Below, in pieces: positions 47,241 through 56,945 of a stretch of DNA of 64,000 nt; within the stretch, counting starts at the first letter, position 1; every line of letters starts with the position of its first letter. Source of the stretch: Cenococcum geophilum 1.58 (Eukaryota > Ascomycota > Dothideomycetes > Gloniales > Gloniaceae); the NCBI GenBank assembly GCA_001692895.1, contig KV748221.1:1281056-1345055 (forward strand), written 5' to 3'. The notes beneath the pieces are model-generated. The model was not told the origin of the DNA. It ran no database searches and saw nothing but the letters and a program-made list of their open reading frames with translations. Both the position numbers and the translations under genes were made by a program.

Positions 47241-48212
47241 CTTATACTTAAATAAATACTAACAATTAGGAAGGGTATATCCCCTTATATCGCATACTAG
47301 GCATTTTAAGTTCTTTAACTTCTTAAAAGACGTCTCTTTAGTTAAATTTATTCCTACCCTTTTTTAACTGCGAAATAAGCTATTCCCTCTTCCCTTTTGG
47401 ACCTTAGCAGTAATAGAGATATCCTCTTTAGACTCTTCTGCGAAGTCTACGTTAAATGCACTCCCTCTAGTAGTTAAGGATAGTACGGCTTTTAAGAGGT
47501 TTACGAATGCTTTCCGTAGCTCTATTACTACTTTACGGTATTCTAATAAGTAAGCCTTTTTAGTATTATTTACCTATTTAGTGTATATAATAAAATAGGT
47601 TTCGCTTATAGGTTGTATTATATTTATAAGGTCTATAAGCCAAATCCCATTAATTATCTATAAAAGGTTGTACTTCTCTACCATCTTTATTATATATTCC
47701 CATTAGTTAAGCCATAGGGTAACCTTTATCTGCTTAAGTCCCTTAAGTAATTCTATATACTATAGTTATACCTTCCTTATTATAAAGTTCTTTAAGAGCT
47801 TAGTGTTTTCTTTTAAGCGAGTTAACCATTCTTTAACTATAAGGGAAGGGTTAAGCAGTAGCTTCTTCTAAATTAATACTATAGACGTAATCTAGGTGCG
47901 GATCTATTAAAGATGATCTTCCTATCTTAGGAAATACTTTATATCCTAGTTATAGTATTATCTGCTATTATTGTACGCTTTCTGCTAATTTGTTAAGAGC
48001 TATATATATAAGGTTATATTCTTATTAAAATCTATAACTTCTAGATGGGGTAGTTCTTATAGTAGACCTTATTAAGGTACTTCCTTAGCTAGGTCAACAT
48101 AGGCCCAAATTCATTTATCTATAAGGGCTTATAGTTGCCAGATCCATTGCTCCTAGTCTTTTAGCTTATTAAGAATAATTATAGTAGACAACTTTAATAT
48201 CGGTAGAGTCAT
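47240..48212 (-). pseudogene. Copia-1 gag with zinc knuckle
   Basis: Likely start ATG at 48212 on the minus strand (MTLPILKLSTIIILNKLKD). The CCHC knuckle near 47250-47310 reads CLVCDIRGYTLPNC, i.e. C-x2-C-x4-H-x4-C with His now Tyr. The LPxCWYLF-like context is common in fungal Copia gag. About 320 codons to the knuckle, several TAA/TAG breaks. Confidence 0.82.
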
Positions 48213-48487
48213 TTAACTGATAGGCAGATAGGAATTGAGATGGTATTTTTGTCGTTAGGATCGTCCTTGTCATCAGGATCGTCTTTGTCGTCAGGATCGT
48301 CCTTTAACGATTGAGGTGGAGTCTCGTGGAATCTCGTGGAATCTCGTCCTGTGATAATTGAGGTAGGATTTCGATCAGGGTCATCTTGTGACGATGAGGT
48401 GTCAGAGTCTGACGATGAGGTAGAATTTCTTCAAATGATTGAGTAATAGTTGAATAGCTTCTTGTGTCGGCGGACCGGGCTTATAAC
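48213..48487 (-). other. Copia-1 leader with three 18-bp tandem repeats
   Basis: Between the 5' LTR and gag. Three tandem 18-bp units (GTCGTYAGGATCGTCCTT and variants) lie at about 48250-48303, followed by shorter repeats (TCTCGTGGAA twice, GACGATGAGGT twice). Next to the LTR the minus strand reads GTTATAAGCCCGGTCC, a possible but unassigned primer-binding site. Confidence 0.6.
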
Positions 48488-48661
48488 TGTTAGATAATGC
48501 ATATAGAGCTATTTATTGATGAAATGGGTTGATTAATTGATGATCTTGATCGTGTCTTGACCTAGGGCCCCTAGGGCTCTATGAAGAGATTTACGATGCA
48601 CGTGCCCCGTGCACGTAACTCGTGCACGTCCTACGCCACAAAGAATACAGATTATCTAACA
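48488..48661 (-). repeat. Copia-1 5' LTR
   Basis: 174 bp, TGTTAGATAATGC...GATTATCTAACA, followed by target duplication GAAGT. It contains a self-complementary GCACGTGCCCCGTGCACGT region. Confidence 0.93.
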
Positions 48662-48976
48662 GAAGTCGTTAGGGGACAATAACTTAGGTAGGGGAGGTAT
48701 GTAGTGGTGTGATTTGGCCCCTGGATTTAATATCTAGATTAGGTATAGCTTTAGGAGAGCCTAGGCCTTCTATAAGTTATATAGATCGGTCTAAGCCCTT
48801 AAAGTCTTTAATAACTCGGGCAAGACCGACAGACACACAATTTTCCTTTAATATACTCTTTTCTTTCTCTTCTTACTGCTTAATTCTAACTGATGGTAAC
48901 TAACTGACAGACTGACCGACCGACTGATAGACAGCACTAAGACTTTCATATCTTAGAGAGGTCGTACCCTCCCACA
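48662..48976 (+). repeat. Gypsy-E end: ORF3 tail, polypurine tract and 3' LTR
   Basis: 48662-48699 holds the last ORF3 codons and the polypurine tract GGTAGGGGAGGTA. The 3' LTR is 48700-48976 (277 bp), TGTAGTGGTGTG...CCCTCCCACA. The open frame 48709-48903 lies in the LTR and is not a gene. A GACTGACC-type microrepeat lies at about 48898-48935. Confidence 0.87.
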
Positions 48977-49340
48977 CTATAATGCCAATAGAACACTTAA
49001 GGCTGTTTAAAGGAAATACTTTTAGGACGGAATATCCAAAGAGGTTAAGGACTATATATTAAGATATAATACGTGCTAAAGGGTATAGATATTAAGGTAT
49101 TGCCTATATAGTAAACTATTAGTGCTTCCTATTCCATAGGGACCCATATTAGAATTAACAATAGATTTTATTATAGGCTTACCCCCTACTAAAATAAGAA
49201 CTAGAGAGGTTGCTAATACTATTTTAGTAATTATTAACAGATATATAAGGGTTTTAAGGTACTTTACTATTATAATAATACCTTCTATTCCCGCCTTTTG
49301 CTATTTTAATACTAATAGAAATCCCTAATAACACGCTAAA
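48977..49340 (+). pseudogene. Gypsy-D integrase, right part
   Basis: Continues the frame broken by Gypsy-E: NANRTLKAV, RKYF, ISKEVKDYILRYNTC (last Cys of the HHCC zinc site) and LELTIDFIIGLPPTK (first catalytic Asp kept), then about 40 residues of core (ANTILVIINRYIRVLRYFT). After about 49340 the core cannot be followed, so the gene is truncated there. Confidence 0.8.
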
Positions 49341-50450
49341 GCTAGTAAGCCTTATACGCGTAAACAGCGGGGATTTATTATAATTAGTGAAATTTAGAAT
49401 AGGATAGAATAAAAAATACTAGAATATAGGTTTTTCTCTAGCTACGATAGTAGGAATACTTAGATTTATTTTTACTAAAGCGCAGTATCTTATAGGCATA
49501 AGACGGGTCTAGCGTAAGCGCGTAAACGTAATAATAGTAGTACTTTAGAGAAACCACTATAGGAGTAATAGAAGTAGTCTAGTGCGCTATTAAAAGAGGA
49601 ATAATACCGCTACTAGTCTAGAGATACGTAGTATAACTATAAGCTATTATAAGAGAATACTATAGGAAGTTAGTATTATTAATAGAGATAAAATAGGGAT
49701 CCTATTACTTATAGATATATTATAAGAAGAGAATAGAGTAATAGTAAAAGAATAGCAAGAGATACGGAATCTAAAAGCTAAAATGCAATAAAAAACAGTC
49801 TATTAAAGAAGCGAGATAAATAGTATTGTTAATAGAAAGACGTATAAGAGGTAATAGCTTATAGACTAGATAAAATTGAAATAAAAGACGTTATTATTAG
49901 AACCTATTTTAGGTAAATAGAGATAGTAGCTAGTTAATGTATTATATAGGACAGCCTCTAGAATAGCTTATAATAAACTCTTATAATAAAAAGGGTAAAT
50001 CCTATCTAATTTTTATTTTTATTATTAAAGTTCTATTATAATAGTATTATAAAGAGTTGTGTTAGAAGAAGAGCGAAGAAATAGAAGATAAAGTAAAGTT
50101 TTATACTAGTAAATGTTAAGGACCTTATATTAGCAGTAGTATAACTACTAAAAAGAGATATAAATAGGTTAGTTAAGATAGTATAGGAGGCGCTAGAACT
50201 GATTAAGCTATAGAATAAGGGGTAACTAAGTTATATAGCTAGTTATATTATAAGTTTGGAATGTAGGAACGCAGAAATGTAGGAATGTAATGTACTAATA
50301 TACTGACGTATTAACGTATATAGTATATTTCTTAGGCGCAGTATTGTGTATTTAAAGGACTATAGTCCCTACCTAGATAGTTCTCTTCTTTATAGTAAAT
50401 CTTAGAATATAATTAGAGTTAATTTATTAGGTAATCTACTCCACTAATTA
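49341..50450. other. Unassigned RIP-decayed stretch, possible LTR near its end
   Basis: No motif I can name. It is purine-rich on the plus strand, with many AGA/AAG runs. From about 50240 it looks LTR-like (GGAATGTAGGAACGCAGAAATG, TTTAAAGGACTATAGTCCC), and 50398-50450 matches 25262-25314 inverted. It could be the right end of Gypsy-D or another broken element. Confidence 0.35.
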
Positions 50451-51420
50451 TATGTTATACCGTTATATATAGTAGCTAGTAAAGGGTAAGGAATTCTTTA
50501 ACACAGCGTTTAAGGTGCCGTAGTATACTCTCCGCGTATTGCTTAAGCTAGAGTAACCTATAATAATAGAAGTATTTTATAAGATCTTTAAGATCGCTAC
50601 CTCCCTATAGTATCTCTATAACCTATCTAGTAGTTCCCTATAAGGTCTCTATTATAGAGGGACTATTACCTATACTAGGCTTTATACCTATCTTATTATA
50701 AAATAGGGGTTAGATTTAATACTCCTTTAGGTATAAAGCGTATACTATTTCGCCTAGAGCTAAATCCTTTAGGATATCCTTTAAGCTTATTAGTAATATA
50801 CGCCCTTTTAATTCTTTATTGTTCTACTATTTAAAGGCTCTTATTTTAAAGTGTATTTTAAAATCTATTTCTATAAGTATTAGGCTATAAAGACGCACTT
50901 ACTGTACCTAGATTAGCGCAGGCGAAGCGCAGACAAGGCGCCTATAAAACGTAGTTACCCTACACTTAAGAACAGTAGAATTTAGTTCTATAGTTCTACT
51001 TTATTAAGAACCAGATACCTATTATATTCCGCTACTATTATTACGTTACTATATACCCTTAGGGCCTTAGTGCTCTAATAGTTCTAAATTCTTATCCCTT
51101 TTTAGGAGTAGTGGTCTAGCAATATAGCGGTCTGCTAAGGCTGCGACTATGTAGCAACAGCCCTCTATTAAAAAGACGACCTGTATTTATTAACTACATT
51201 ATAGTTTATTGACCTTAATGACGATACGCGGGCGTAACGTTAGCGTAGTATGTAGTACCGAGTTTAGGGATCGGCCCTAGGATAATATAGGCGGACCTAT
51301 ATCCTAGATAGAACCGAAAGCTATAGGCAAGAACACTATATAGGAAGAAATACAACGACTAGGAAACGAGAAGCTATAACTCTTAAAGTAAGGAAAACTA
51401 TAGTTGCTTAGGAAGGAGGT
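50451..51420. other. Unassigned stretch before Gypsy-G gag
   Basis: AT-rich, no open frame. Because Gypsy-G gag follows, the 5' LTR and leader of Gypsy-G are expected here, but no second copy is in the window to define them. Confidence 0.35.
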
Positions 51421-51469
51421 GGATATGCTAAGACAGCGTTAACGCGGTAAGGTAACGTTAACTCCCGTT

Positions 51470-52250
51470 TCCAACCTAGATTTACCCCCTTAAAGCATCC
51501 TATTAGAGTACTTAGATAATAGCTTAATATATCTAAACCTTAAGTAGAAGGCTACTAATATAATAGGCGCTTTAGTAAAACGGGCTATTAAAATAGAGAA
51601 GATTGCTCTATATTATGGTAAGACTATATAAGAGTACTAAGACTTCCATAATAACTTAAAGCTAGCGTTCCGCCTAAAGGCCGACGCCTTCGCGAATAAG
51701 GATACTAAAGTTGTATTTACTATATAATATATAAAGGGGACTAATAGAACCCTTTAGCTATAATATAAAGATAACTATCTAGATATATAGTTTACCTAGG
51801 AGGAGCTAATAGAATTCCTACTTAACTAGATTAAAAGTCCTATTAATTAAAAACTCTATATAGCCCTAATATATGTAAGGGCAATACAGCGAACTAATTA
51901 ACCTATAAATAAGTTTACTGCTTACCTAACCTCCTTAAAAGTATAAATTAACCTTTTTTATAAGGCAAAGCATCTAATAATATATCTATTCGCAAAGCTA
52001 TGGCTAAAGCTACGGCTTACAGTTACTAACTATTAGGAATTTCTATAAACTTAAAATTAGCTAATTTCCCTAGCTACCCTATTAGAAGAAAACCAGAAGA
52101 GCGCGAGCGCCCTATAGGCTAGAAGTAATAGGCACGCCACAAACTTAAATATAAAGACTACCCTATTAGGTAACTTAGGGAAAATAGGCTTTAAAACTAC
52201 TGCTAGCAATATAATAGCGGAGCGAAGTAATACTGCTAGGGGTTTAACCC
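51470..52250 (+). pseudogene. Gypsy-G gag, left part
   Basis: Capsid-type region, many TAA/TAG breaks, readable near its end (LATLLEENQKSASAL, HATNLNIKTTLLG). It continues at 60393 with the zinc knuckle 60412-60453: CKNCSKLGY, stop for Gln, WRQC, i.e. C-x2-C-x4-H-x4-C with His now Tyr. The start codon was not located with confidence. Confidence 0.65.
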
Positions 52251-52595
52251 TGTAACGGGACTAGCCCAGTTATAGTAGGAATGTCTTAGTGAAACACTTA
52301 ACAGATAAATTCCGACGCTTTAACCAAATTCTACCAAATTCTCCTAGCTTAATTAACTTCTGCCAAATTCTGCCAGATTAATTAAATTCTACTAAAGTCC
52401 GTTAAAGACCGCGTATGTATATGCGCACACATCGACCACCAAGCCCCTAACTATTTAATTATACGATTCTCTTATTATTCCCTTTCTCTTCTTTACGTAA
52501 CGTCTTGTTTTTAGCGAGAGCTATATACCCTTAGATTTAGATAGAATTTATATTATTCCTTTAAATCTTCCCTAAAGTCTCTTTGCGCCTTTATA
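52251..52595 (+). repeat. Gypsy-F 5' LTR
   Basis: 345 bp, TGTAACGGGACTAGCC...TTGCGCCTTTATA. It contains CAAATTCTACCAAATTCT-type tracts also seen in the Gypsy-B LTR. Confidence 0.9.
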
Positions 52596-52625
52596 CTACG
52601 TTATATTAAAATAACTACTATTAAA

Positions 52626-53900
52626 ATGGCAAATAAACTTAAACCTTCTGCGTTAACTATAAGTATTATAGCCCTAGTTAGGGAACAGTTAACTATAATA
52701 TAACAGTCCTTTACGGATGCTTTAGCCCAATAGCGAGCGATATTAGAATCTTAGCACTAGTAATTAATGGGAGCAATTTATAAAGAACTCTATAACCTTA
52801 AAGCACTTATATTAAAAACCCTAATAGTAACACCTATAAATAAAATTAAAATAACTATATGCAAACCTGACCCGTTAAATATAAACCCTAAACTAGTAAT
52901 AATAGCTTAACCTATAACTGCAACAAACCTAGTACTTATTATAAAATCTAAAAAGCTCCCTAACCCCCTAATATTTAATAGAAATTAAAATAACCTACGT
53001 TCTTTTATAACTAAGCTCCGTCTTAAACTTTTAATAAATTATAACTAATACCCTACTAAAGCTAGCAAGATTAGCTATAGAATATCTTATTTAAGTAAAA
53101 ACGCTATACAAACTATAGACCTATTTTTCTATAACGGCACCTTCATTAATTTTAAAATCTTTATCTCTTTATTAAAATAAATATATAATAACGCCAGCCG
53201 CGAATATACAGCTGTTACCAAACTTAAAAACCTATAATAATAGAACCGAGACTTTACTAGCTTCTTTTTAGAATTTTTAGGCCTTATTAGTAAACTAGAT
53301 TAAAATAAAGCCGCTAGAGTTGCTGCTTTCCGTTAAGCTGTTTTAAATAAAATTAAAGTATAGTTAATAGGCAGAGAACTGCTAAAGGACTTACCCAAAT
53401 TTACTATAATATATTAATAAATTAATAAGGACTTTTAATATAATAAACAGACTTATTCCCTAAAGCTAACTATACCTTATGTTTAAAACTCTATAAAACC
53501 GGTATATACCCTAAAGCGCAATCCGTCTCTAAAACCTAAAAGCCCTATATATAACCCTATAAACCTTAATGCCACTTAATCCTATATACCCTTAGGAACT
53601 AATAAATAAAGAATATAAGCTATAAATAGAGAATGTTTTAGATATAGAAAAAAGGGATATATTTAAAGGGATTACCAAACTTACCCTTTTAAAAAGGTCC
53701 GCCGTAGCTCCTCTTAGTCCTTAAGTCGCACTCGTTTTATAAATTATACTTAGTCGCTATAAAGTATTTTACCTTTAGTTAATTTAGAAAATAAATCATC
53801 CTAGGGCTAAGTCGCGCCTTAAGATAAGAAGTGGAAGAGTATAAGTATCTAGGCTCTTCTAGCGCTAATATACGACACAACTCCCTTAATATACTTAGCG
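52626..53900 (+). pseudogene. Gypsy-F gag with zinc knuckle
   Basis: ATG 52626 (MANKLKPSALTISIIALVRE). The zinc knuckle at 53634-53675 reads CFRYRKKGYI, stop, RDY: C-x2-C-x4-H-x4-C with the second Cys, the His and the last Cys all turned to Tyr. The capsid-like part between is broken by TAA/TAG. About 350 codons. Confidence 0.8.
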
Positions 53901-54575
53901 AAATTTAAATACTTAAAAAATAGAAGGAAGTATAAATCCTTATAGATAGCGAAGCTACTAATATAGGCTTTATTAATATAAACTACGCGAAAACTTAATA
54001 CTTAAATTTAAAGAAACTTAATAAGCCTTAAGGCCTATAAGGCTTTAATAGCAAGCCTTTAATATATAGTAAACTAATATACTACGCTCTTATAAAAATA
54101 TAGATAGGTAAACACCTTAAATACGTTTCCCTATTTATAATACCCTTAAAGCATTATAAGGTAATACTTAGATATAAATAGCTAAAATAACACGACCCTT
54201 TAATTAGCTGGGTTAAAGAAATACTAAAATTCCATATAACCTACTGCTAAAGTTATTATTTAAAATACTACTTACCCTATAAACATGCATATAACTATTT
54301 AAATTTAATATAATATAAATTTACCCTTATTACGAACCTTAAACCAATATAATAAAGTTATAACTATTAACTACGGTAAAGAATACGAAGATAATATATT
54401 AAAACCCCTTAAAATTCGTATAATATAAGCCGTATCCTTTTATTTATTAGTAAGAAAACAAAACCATAAGATCTTTACTATAATACTAGAAGATATTAAG
54501 AAGGCGTTAAAACCGAAGCAATATATTAACCCCTAACCTCTTATACCTAAAGAATATTATAACCTAATTAATATG

Positions 54576-54805
54576 TGTCTATACGAGTAGAGACCACAAA
54601 TATCGTTACTAGATGAATGGCGTGGAGCGTATGCGGCAGGGGCCGTATGGCGTAGCGTAGGTCACCTGACTACCTACGGCCCGATAAATAGCCCGACCTT
54701 TACTACCCCTTTCTCTCTCCTTAAGTAGATAAAAGAAAAGACACGAATAAACCAAGAACCAGAACCACACGTATTGCAATTGCAGTATCCTAGGTGATAC
54801 CCACA
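54576..54805 (+). repeat. Element H 5' LTR
   Basis: 230 bp, TGTCTATACGAGTAG...GTGATACCCACA. The minus-strand open frame 54609-54806 lies within it and is not a gene. The leader 54806-55085 contains three CTACTAAGGC-type repeats (54871, 54919, 54951). Confidence 0.88.
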
Positions 54806-55085
54806 CTGATTAGTAATATCACAGATCAGAATCCGGTGTTATTACGAAGAGAGATAATACGCGATCACTCCTACTAAGGCCCGTTGATCTCGTCGCGTTT
54901 GCTAAGGAGAACCCTTCCTACTAAGGCCCTGGGAACTTAAAGAACTGGCTCCTACCAAGGCTTCGTCCGGTTCGCGTCCATCACGCAAATTAATACCCAG
55001 TACGACCTCTTTACTGAGCGCCAGTATACCCTATAACCTAGCAGCGTCAGCAGCACCCCTACCTACACTATGATCTATACTAGTT

Positions 55086-56094
55086 ATGCCTAACACACAA
55101 ACCTAACGTCCGAACTGGGCCAACGGAATAACCCTAACCAACGAGACCACTGCGGAAGATATTACCAACTACGTTGACTTTAAAATTAATGAGTACACTA
55201 AATGGAACTTTAAAGATAAAAGCTTATGGGAATTATACTAAGAGGACTTTAATAATTTCGAGGTATAGACATTTAAAGACGCTAACAGGTCCGCAATTAA
55301 GGAACTTAAATAACTGCTCCGACGTAATGGAGTATGGGTCTTTAATATAAAGAGTAAGTTAGTACCATAAGCACTGTACGACGTCGCTCACGAGGACGAC
55401 CGTACGGAATGGTCAGATAAAGAAATTAAACTATTTATTAACAACGAAGGACCCTTTAATTCGTATGCCATAAACTACCGCCTTAAATCACGTTTATTAA
55501 CTCCCTTAATGTCATCTATACCCCAGCAAGCTGCTCCATCCGCATAAGCTCCGCCTGCACAAGCTCCGTCCGCGCAAGCTCCGTCCACACAAGCTCTGCC
55601 CGCGCAAGCTCCATCCACGCAAGCCCCGTCCGCGCAAGCTCCGCCTATAAACGTCACGGCTCCGCCTATAAACATCACGGCCCCGCCTACAAATGTTATG
55701 GCTCCCTCTGCGAACGTTATGGTTCCCTCTACGAACGTTACAGCCCCCTCTACGAATACCCCTGTGACACCTCAACTACCTATTGCATTTATACCCCAGC
55801 AAGCTGCACTGACTGCTACTTAACAGCAGCACTACCCTTAAACACCCGTTACACTTGTACCCTAGTAACAGTATAATTTTCAGCAGCCTGCCTAGTAGTG
55901 GTAGTATAACCCTTAGCAACCTGGCAAATAGCAGCATACCCTATTGTAATTTACCCAACAACAGCAACCAGACCTAGGAGGAGGAACAACCTTATATAAT
56001 ATTTAGTTATTAGCCCTTCCACCTACTTTCCCCTATAGTCTGCGACAACTTTTATACCTTCTAAAGCCGCTACACCTTCGGTTCTAATTTTAAC
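55086..56094 (+). pseudogene. Element H gag-like protein with Pro/Ala/Gln repeats
   Basis: ATG 55086 (MPNTQ, stop, RPNWANGITLTNETTAED) opens a single phase of about 335 codons. The N-terminal part is acidic and helical-looking (YTKWNFKDKSLWELY). A segment IKELK, stop, LLRRNGVWVFNIKSKLVP resembles a SAP-type helix-extended loop-helix (inference), then EDDRTEWSDKEIKLFINN. From about residue 148 come QAPSA-type pentads, then PPINVTA-type heptads, then a Gln/Pro-rich tail. No zinc knuckle is seen. All breaks are TAA/TAG in Gln-rich context, so it was probably intact before RIP. It may be a gag or an unrelated captured protein. Two minus-strand frames (55475-55678, 55512-55775) are shadows of the repeats. 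Confidence 0.6.
55528..55765 (+). repeat. Coding minisatellite: 15-bp and 21-bp units
   Basis: About eight 15-bp units close to CAAGCTCCGTCCGCG, then about six 18-21-bp units close to AACGTCACGGCTCCGCCT. Both periods keep the codon phase of the element H frame. Confidence 0.85.
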
Positions 56095-56101
56095 TACGCT
56101 C

Positions 56102-56262
56102 TGTTATGGGACACCTCAGTAACACCTTATACGCGCCTACCTGTTTCCACCGCGATATCCGCAATGTTTACGATATCCGCAATATCCGCAATATCCGTAA
56201 CGATATCCGCAACGTCTGCAATATCCGTAATATTCGCAATACCTAAGACATCCGCGATTACT
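56102..56262 (+). repeat. LTR-start fragment and ATATCCGCA microsatellite in element H
   Basis: 56102-56150 (TGTTATGGGACACCTCAG...) matches the start of the Gypsy-B 3' LTR at 10132-10180, mostly with C/T and G/A differences. Right after, 56142-56262 is an array of about ten 9-12-bp units built on ATATCCGCA and CGATATCCGC. Confidence 0.6.
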
Positions 56263-56336
56263 GCCCTAAGCACCTATTGACCTATATACTTCTCTTTTAT
56301 ACTTTCTTCTTCTTTCCTTTTTGTAAATGCCGCTAG

Positions 56337-56566
56337 TGTCTATACGAGTAGAGACTACAAATATTGTTACTAGATGAATGGCGTGGAGCGTATACGGCAG
56401 GGGCCGTATGGCGTAGCGTAGGTCACCTAACTACCTACGGCCTGATAAATAGCCCGACCTTTACTACCCCTTTTTCTCTCCTTAAGTAGATAAAAGAAAA
56501 GACACGAATAAACCAAGAACTAGAACCACACGTATTGCAATTGCAGTATCCCGGGTGATACCGACA
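56337..56566 (+). repeat. Element H 3' LTR
   Basis: 230 bp, TGTCTATACGAGTAG...GTGATACCGACA. No clear polypurine tract precedes it; the preceding 60 bases are pyrimidine-rich. Confidence 0.87.
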
Positions 56567-56814
56567 ATATATTTAAGAAACGATTTATAAACTAACTACC
56601 CCTATATTAAAATAAGTATAATTTTAAGATAGAACTTAAACCTAGTATAACGCTAAAGTTTGGCCCGTTATACGGTATATCGCAAGAAGAGCTGCTTATA
56701 ATATAATAATACCTTAAAGAGCACCTAGAGAAAGGATTTATTCGCCCTAGTTAATTACTATTTGCCTTACCTATACTATTTATTAAGAAATCTAAAAAAG
56801 GCTTAAGGTTCTAT

Positions 56815-56945
56815 ATTAATTATTAAGCCTTGGTTTTCTCAAATAGAGTTTTCTCCCCACATGTACATAAGGAGTAGTCCGCGTGGGCCCAATAGGGATC
56901 CGAATCGGACGTTAAGCAATGAATTATTATTAATTATTAAGCCTT
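56815..56945. mobile_element. Short unidentified insert with 17-bp target duplication
   Basis: A 97-bp segment (56832-56928) stands between two copies of ATTAATTATTAAGCCTT (56815-56831, 56929-56945) within the Gypsy-F RT frame. Removing one copy plus the segment restores the frame FYINYQAL-N. The segment keeps CA, TG and GC-rich words (GTCCGCGTGGGCCC, GGGATCCGAATCGG) and so escaped RIP. The long duplication suggests LINE-driven insertion, as for SINEs, but no A tail is seen. Confidence 0.65.

Larger units (their letters stand above)
42125..48661 (-). mobile_element. Copia-1: complete Ty1/Copia retrotransposon
   Basis: 6537 bp, two 174-bp LTRs with 12-bp perfect terminal inverted repeats in the right copy (TGTTAGATAATG... 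/ GATTATCTAACA, near-perfect), and a perfect target duplication GAAGT (42120-42124, 48662-48666). Coding on the minus strand: gag with zinc knuckle, integrase, RT, RNase H. It is interrupted by the truncated LINE copy at 43350-44299. The LTRs differ at about a dozen sites, all transitions by my reading. It is inserted in ORF3 near the 3' end of Gypsy-E. Confidence 0.93.
31820..48976 (+). mobile_element. Gypsy-E: large Ty3/Gypsy element with an extra downstream ORF
   Basis: LTRs of 278 and 277 bp (31820-32097, 48700-48976) enclose gag, protease, RT, RNase H, integrase, the hairpin module and a third long frame, all on the plus strand. The span is 17.16 kb; without the nested Copia-1 it is about 10.6 kb, large for a fungal Gypsy element. 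Flanks are CTAT/CTAT, or ACTAT/ACTAT if the LTR ends one base earlier, within the Gypsy-D integrase frame. A polypurine tract GGTAGGGGAGGTA precedes the 3' LTR. Confidence 0.88.
27858..49340 (+). mobile_element. Gypsy-D: Ty3/Gypsy remnant, host of Gypsy-E and a solo LTR
   Basis: Gag, protease, RT, RNase H and the zinc-binding part of integrase lie left of Gypsy-E; the integrase core start lies right of it. Joining 31819 to 48981 restores ...GHY-NANRTLK..., the conserved integrase zinc-binding context, which proves that Gypsy-E is an insertion in Gypsy-D. After about 49340 the integrase core is lost and the right end is unclear. The 5' LTR probably lies around 25310-27990, interrupted by the family-I element (inference). 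Confidence 0.8.
54576..56566 (+). mobile_element. Element H: 2-kb gag-only LTR element inside Gypsy-F
   Basis: 1991 bp with 230-bp LTRs (54576-54805, 56337-56566) differing at about ten sites. Target duplication ATATG / ATATA (54571-54575, 56567-56571), identical but for one G/A transition. The only long frame encodes a gag-like protein; no protease, RT or integrase, so it is non-autonomous. CA/TG content is higher than in its Gypsy-F host, consistent with later insertion. Confidence 0.88.

Noticed and set aside
48709-48903. 64-codon frame
   Set aside because: Lies entirely in the Gypsy-E 3' LTR; the 5' LTR copy has a one-base indel and further changes.
54609-54806. 65-codon minus-strand frame
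   Set aside because: Within the element H LTR; the other LTR copy differs, with no sign of coding selection.
55475-55775. Minus-strand open frames of Gly/Arg or Ala/Gly repeats
   Set aside because: They are the antisense of the QAPSA/PPINVTA coding repeats of element H, which lie in a longer plus-strand frame.
56880-56920. tRNA or tRNA-derived SINE (ATCCGAATCGGA resembles a T arm)
   Set aside because: No matching acceptor, D or anticodon arms can be drawn, and no clear A box or A-rich tail. Kept only as an unidentified insert.
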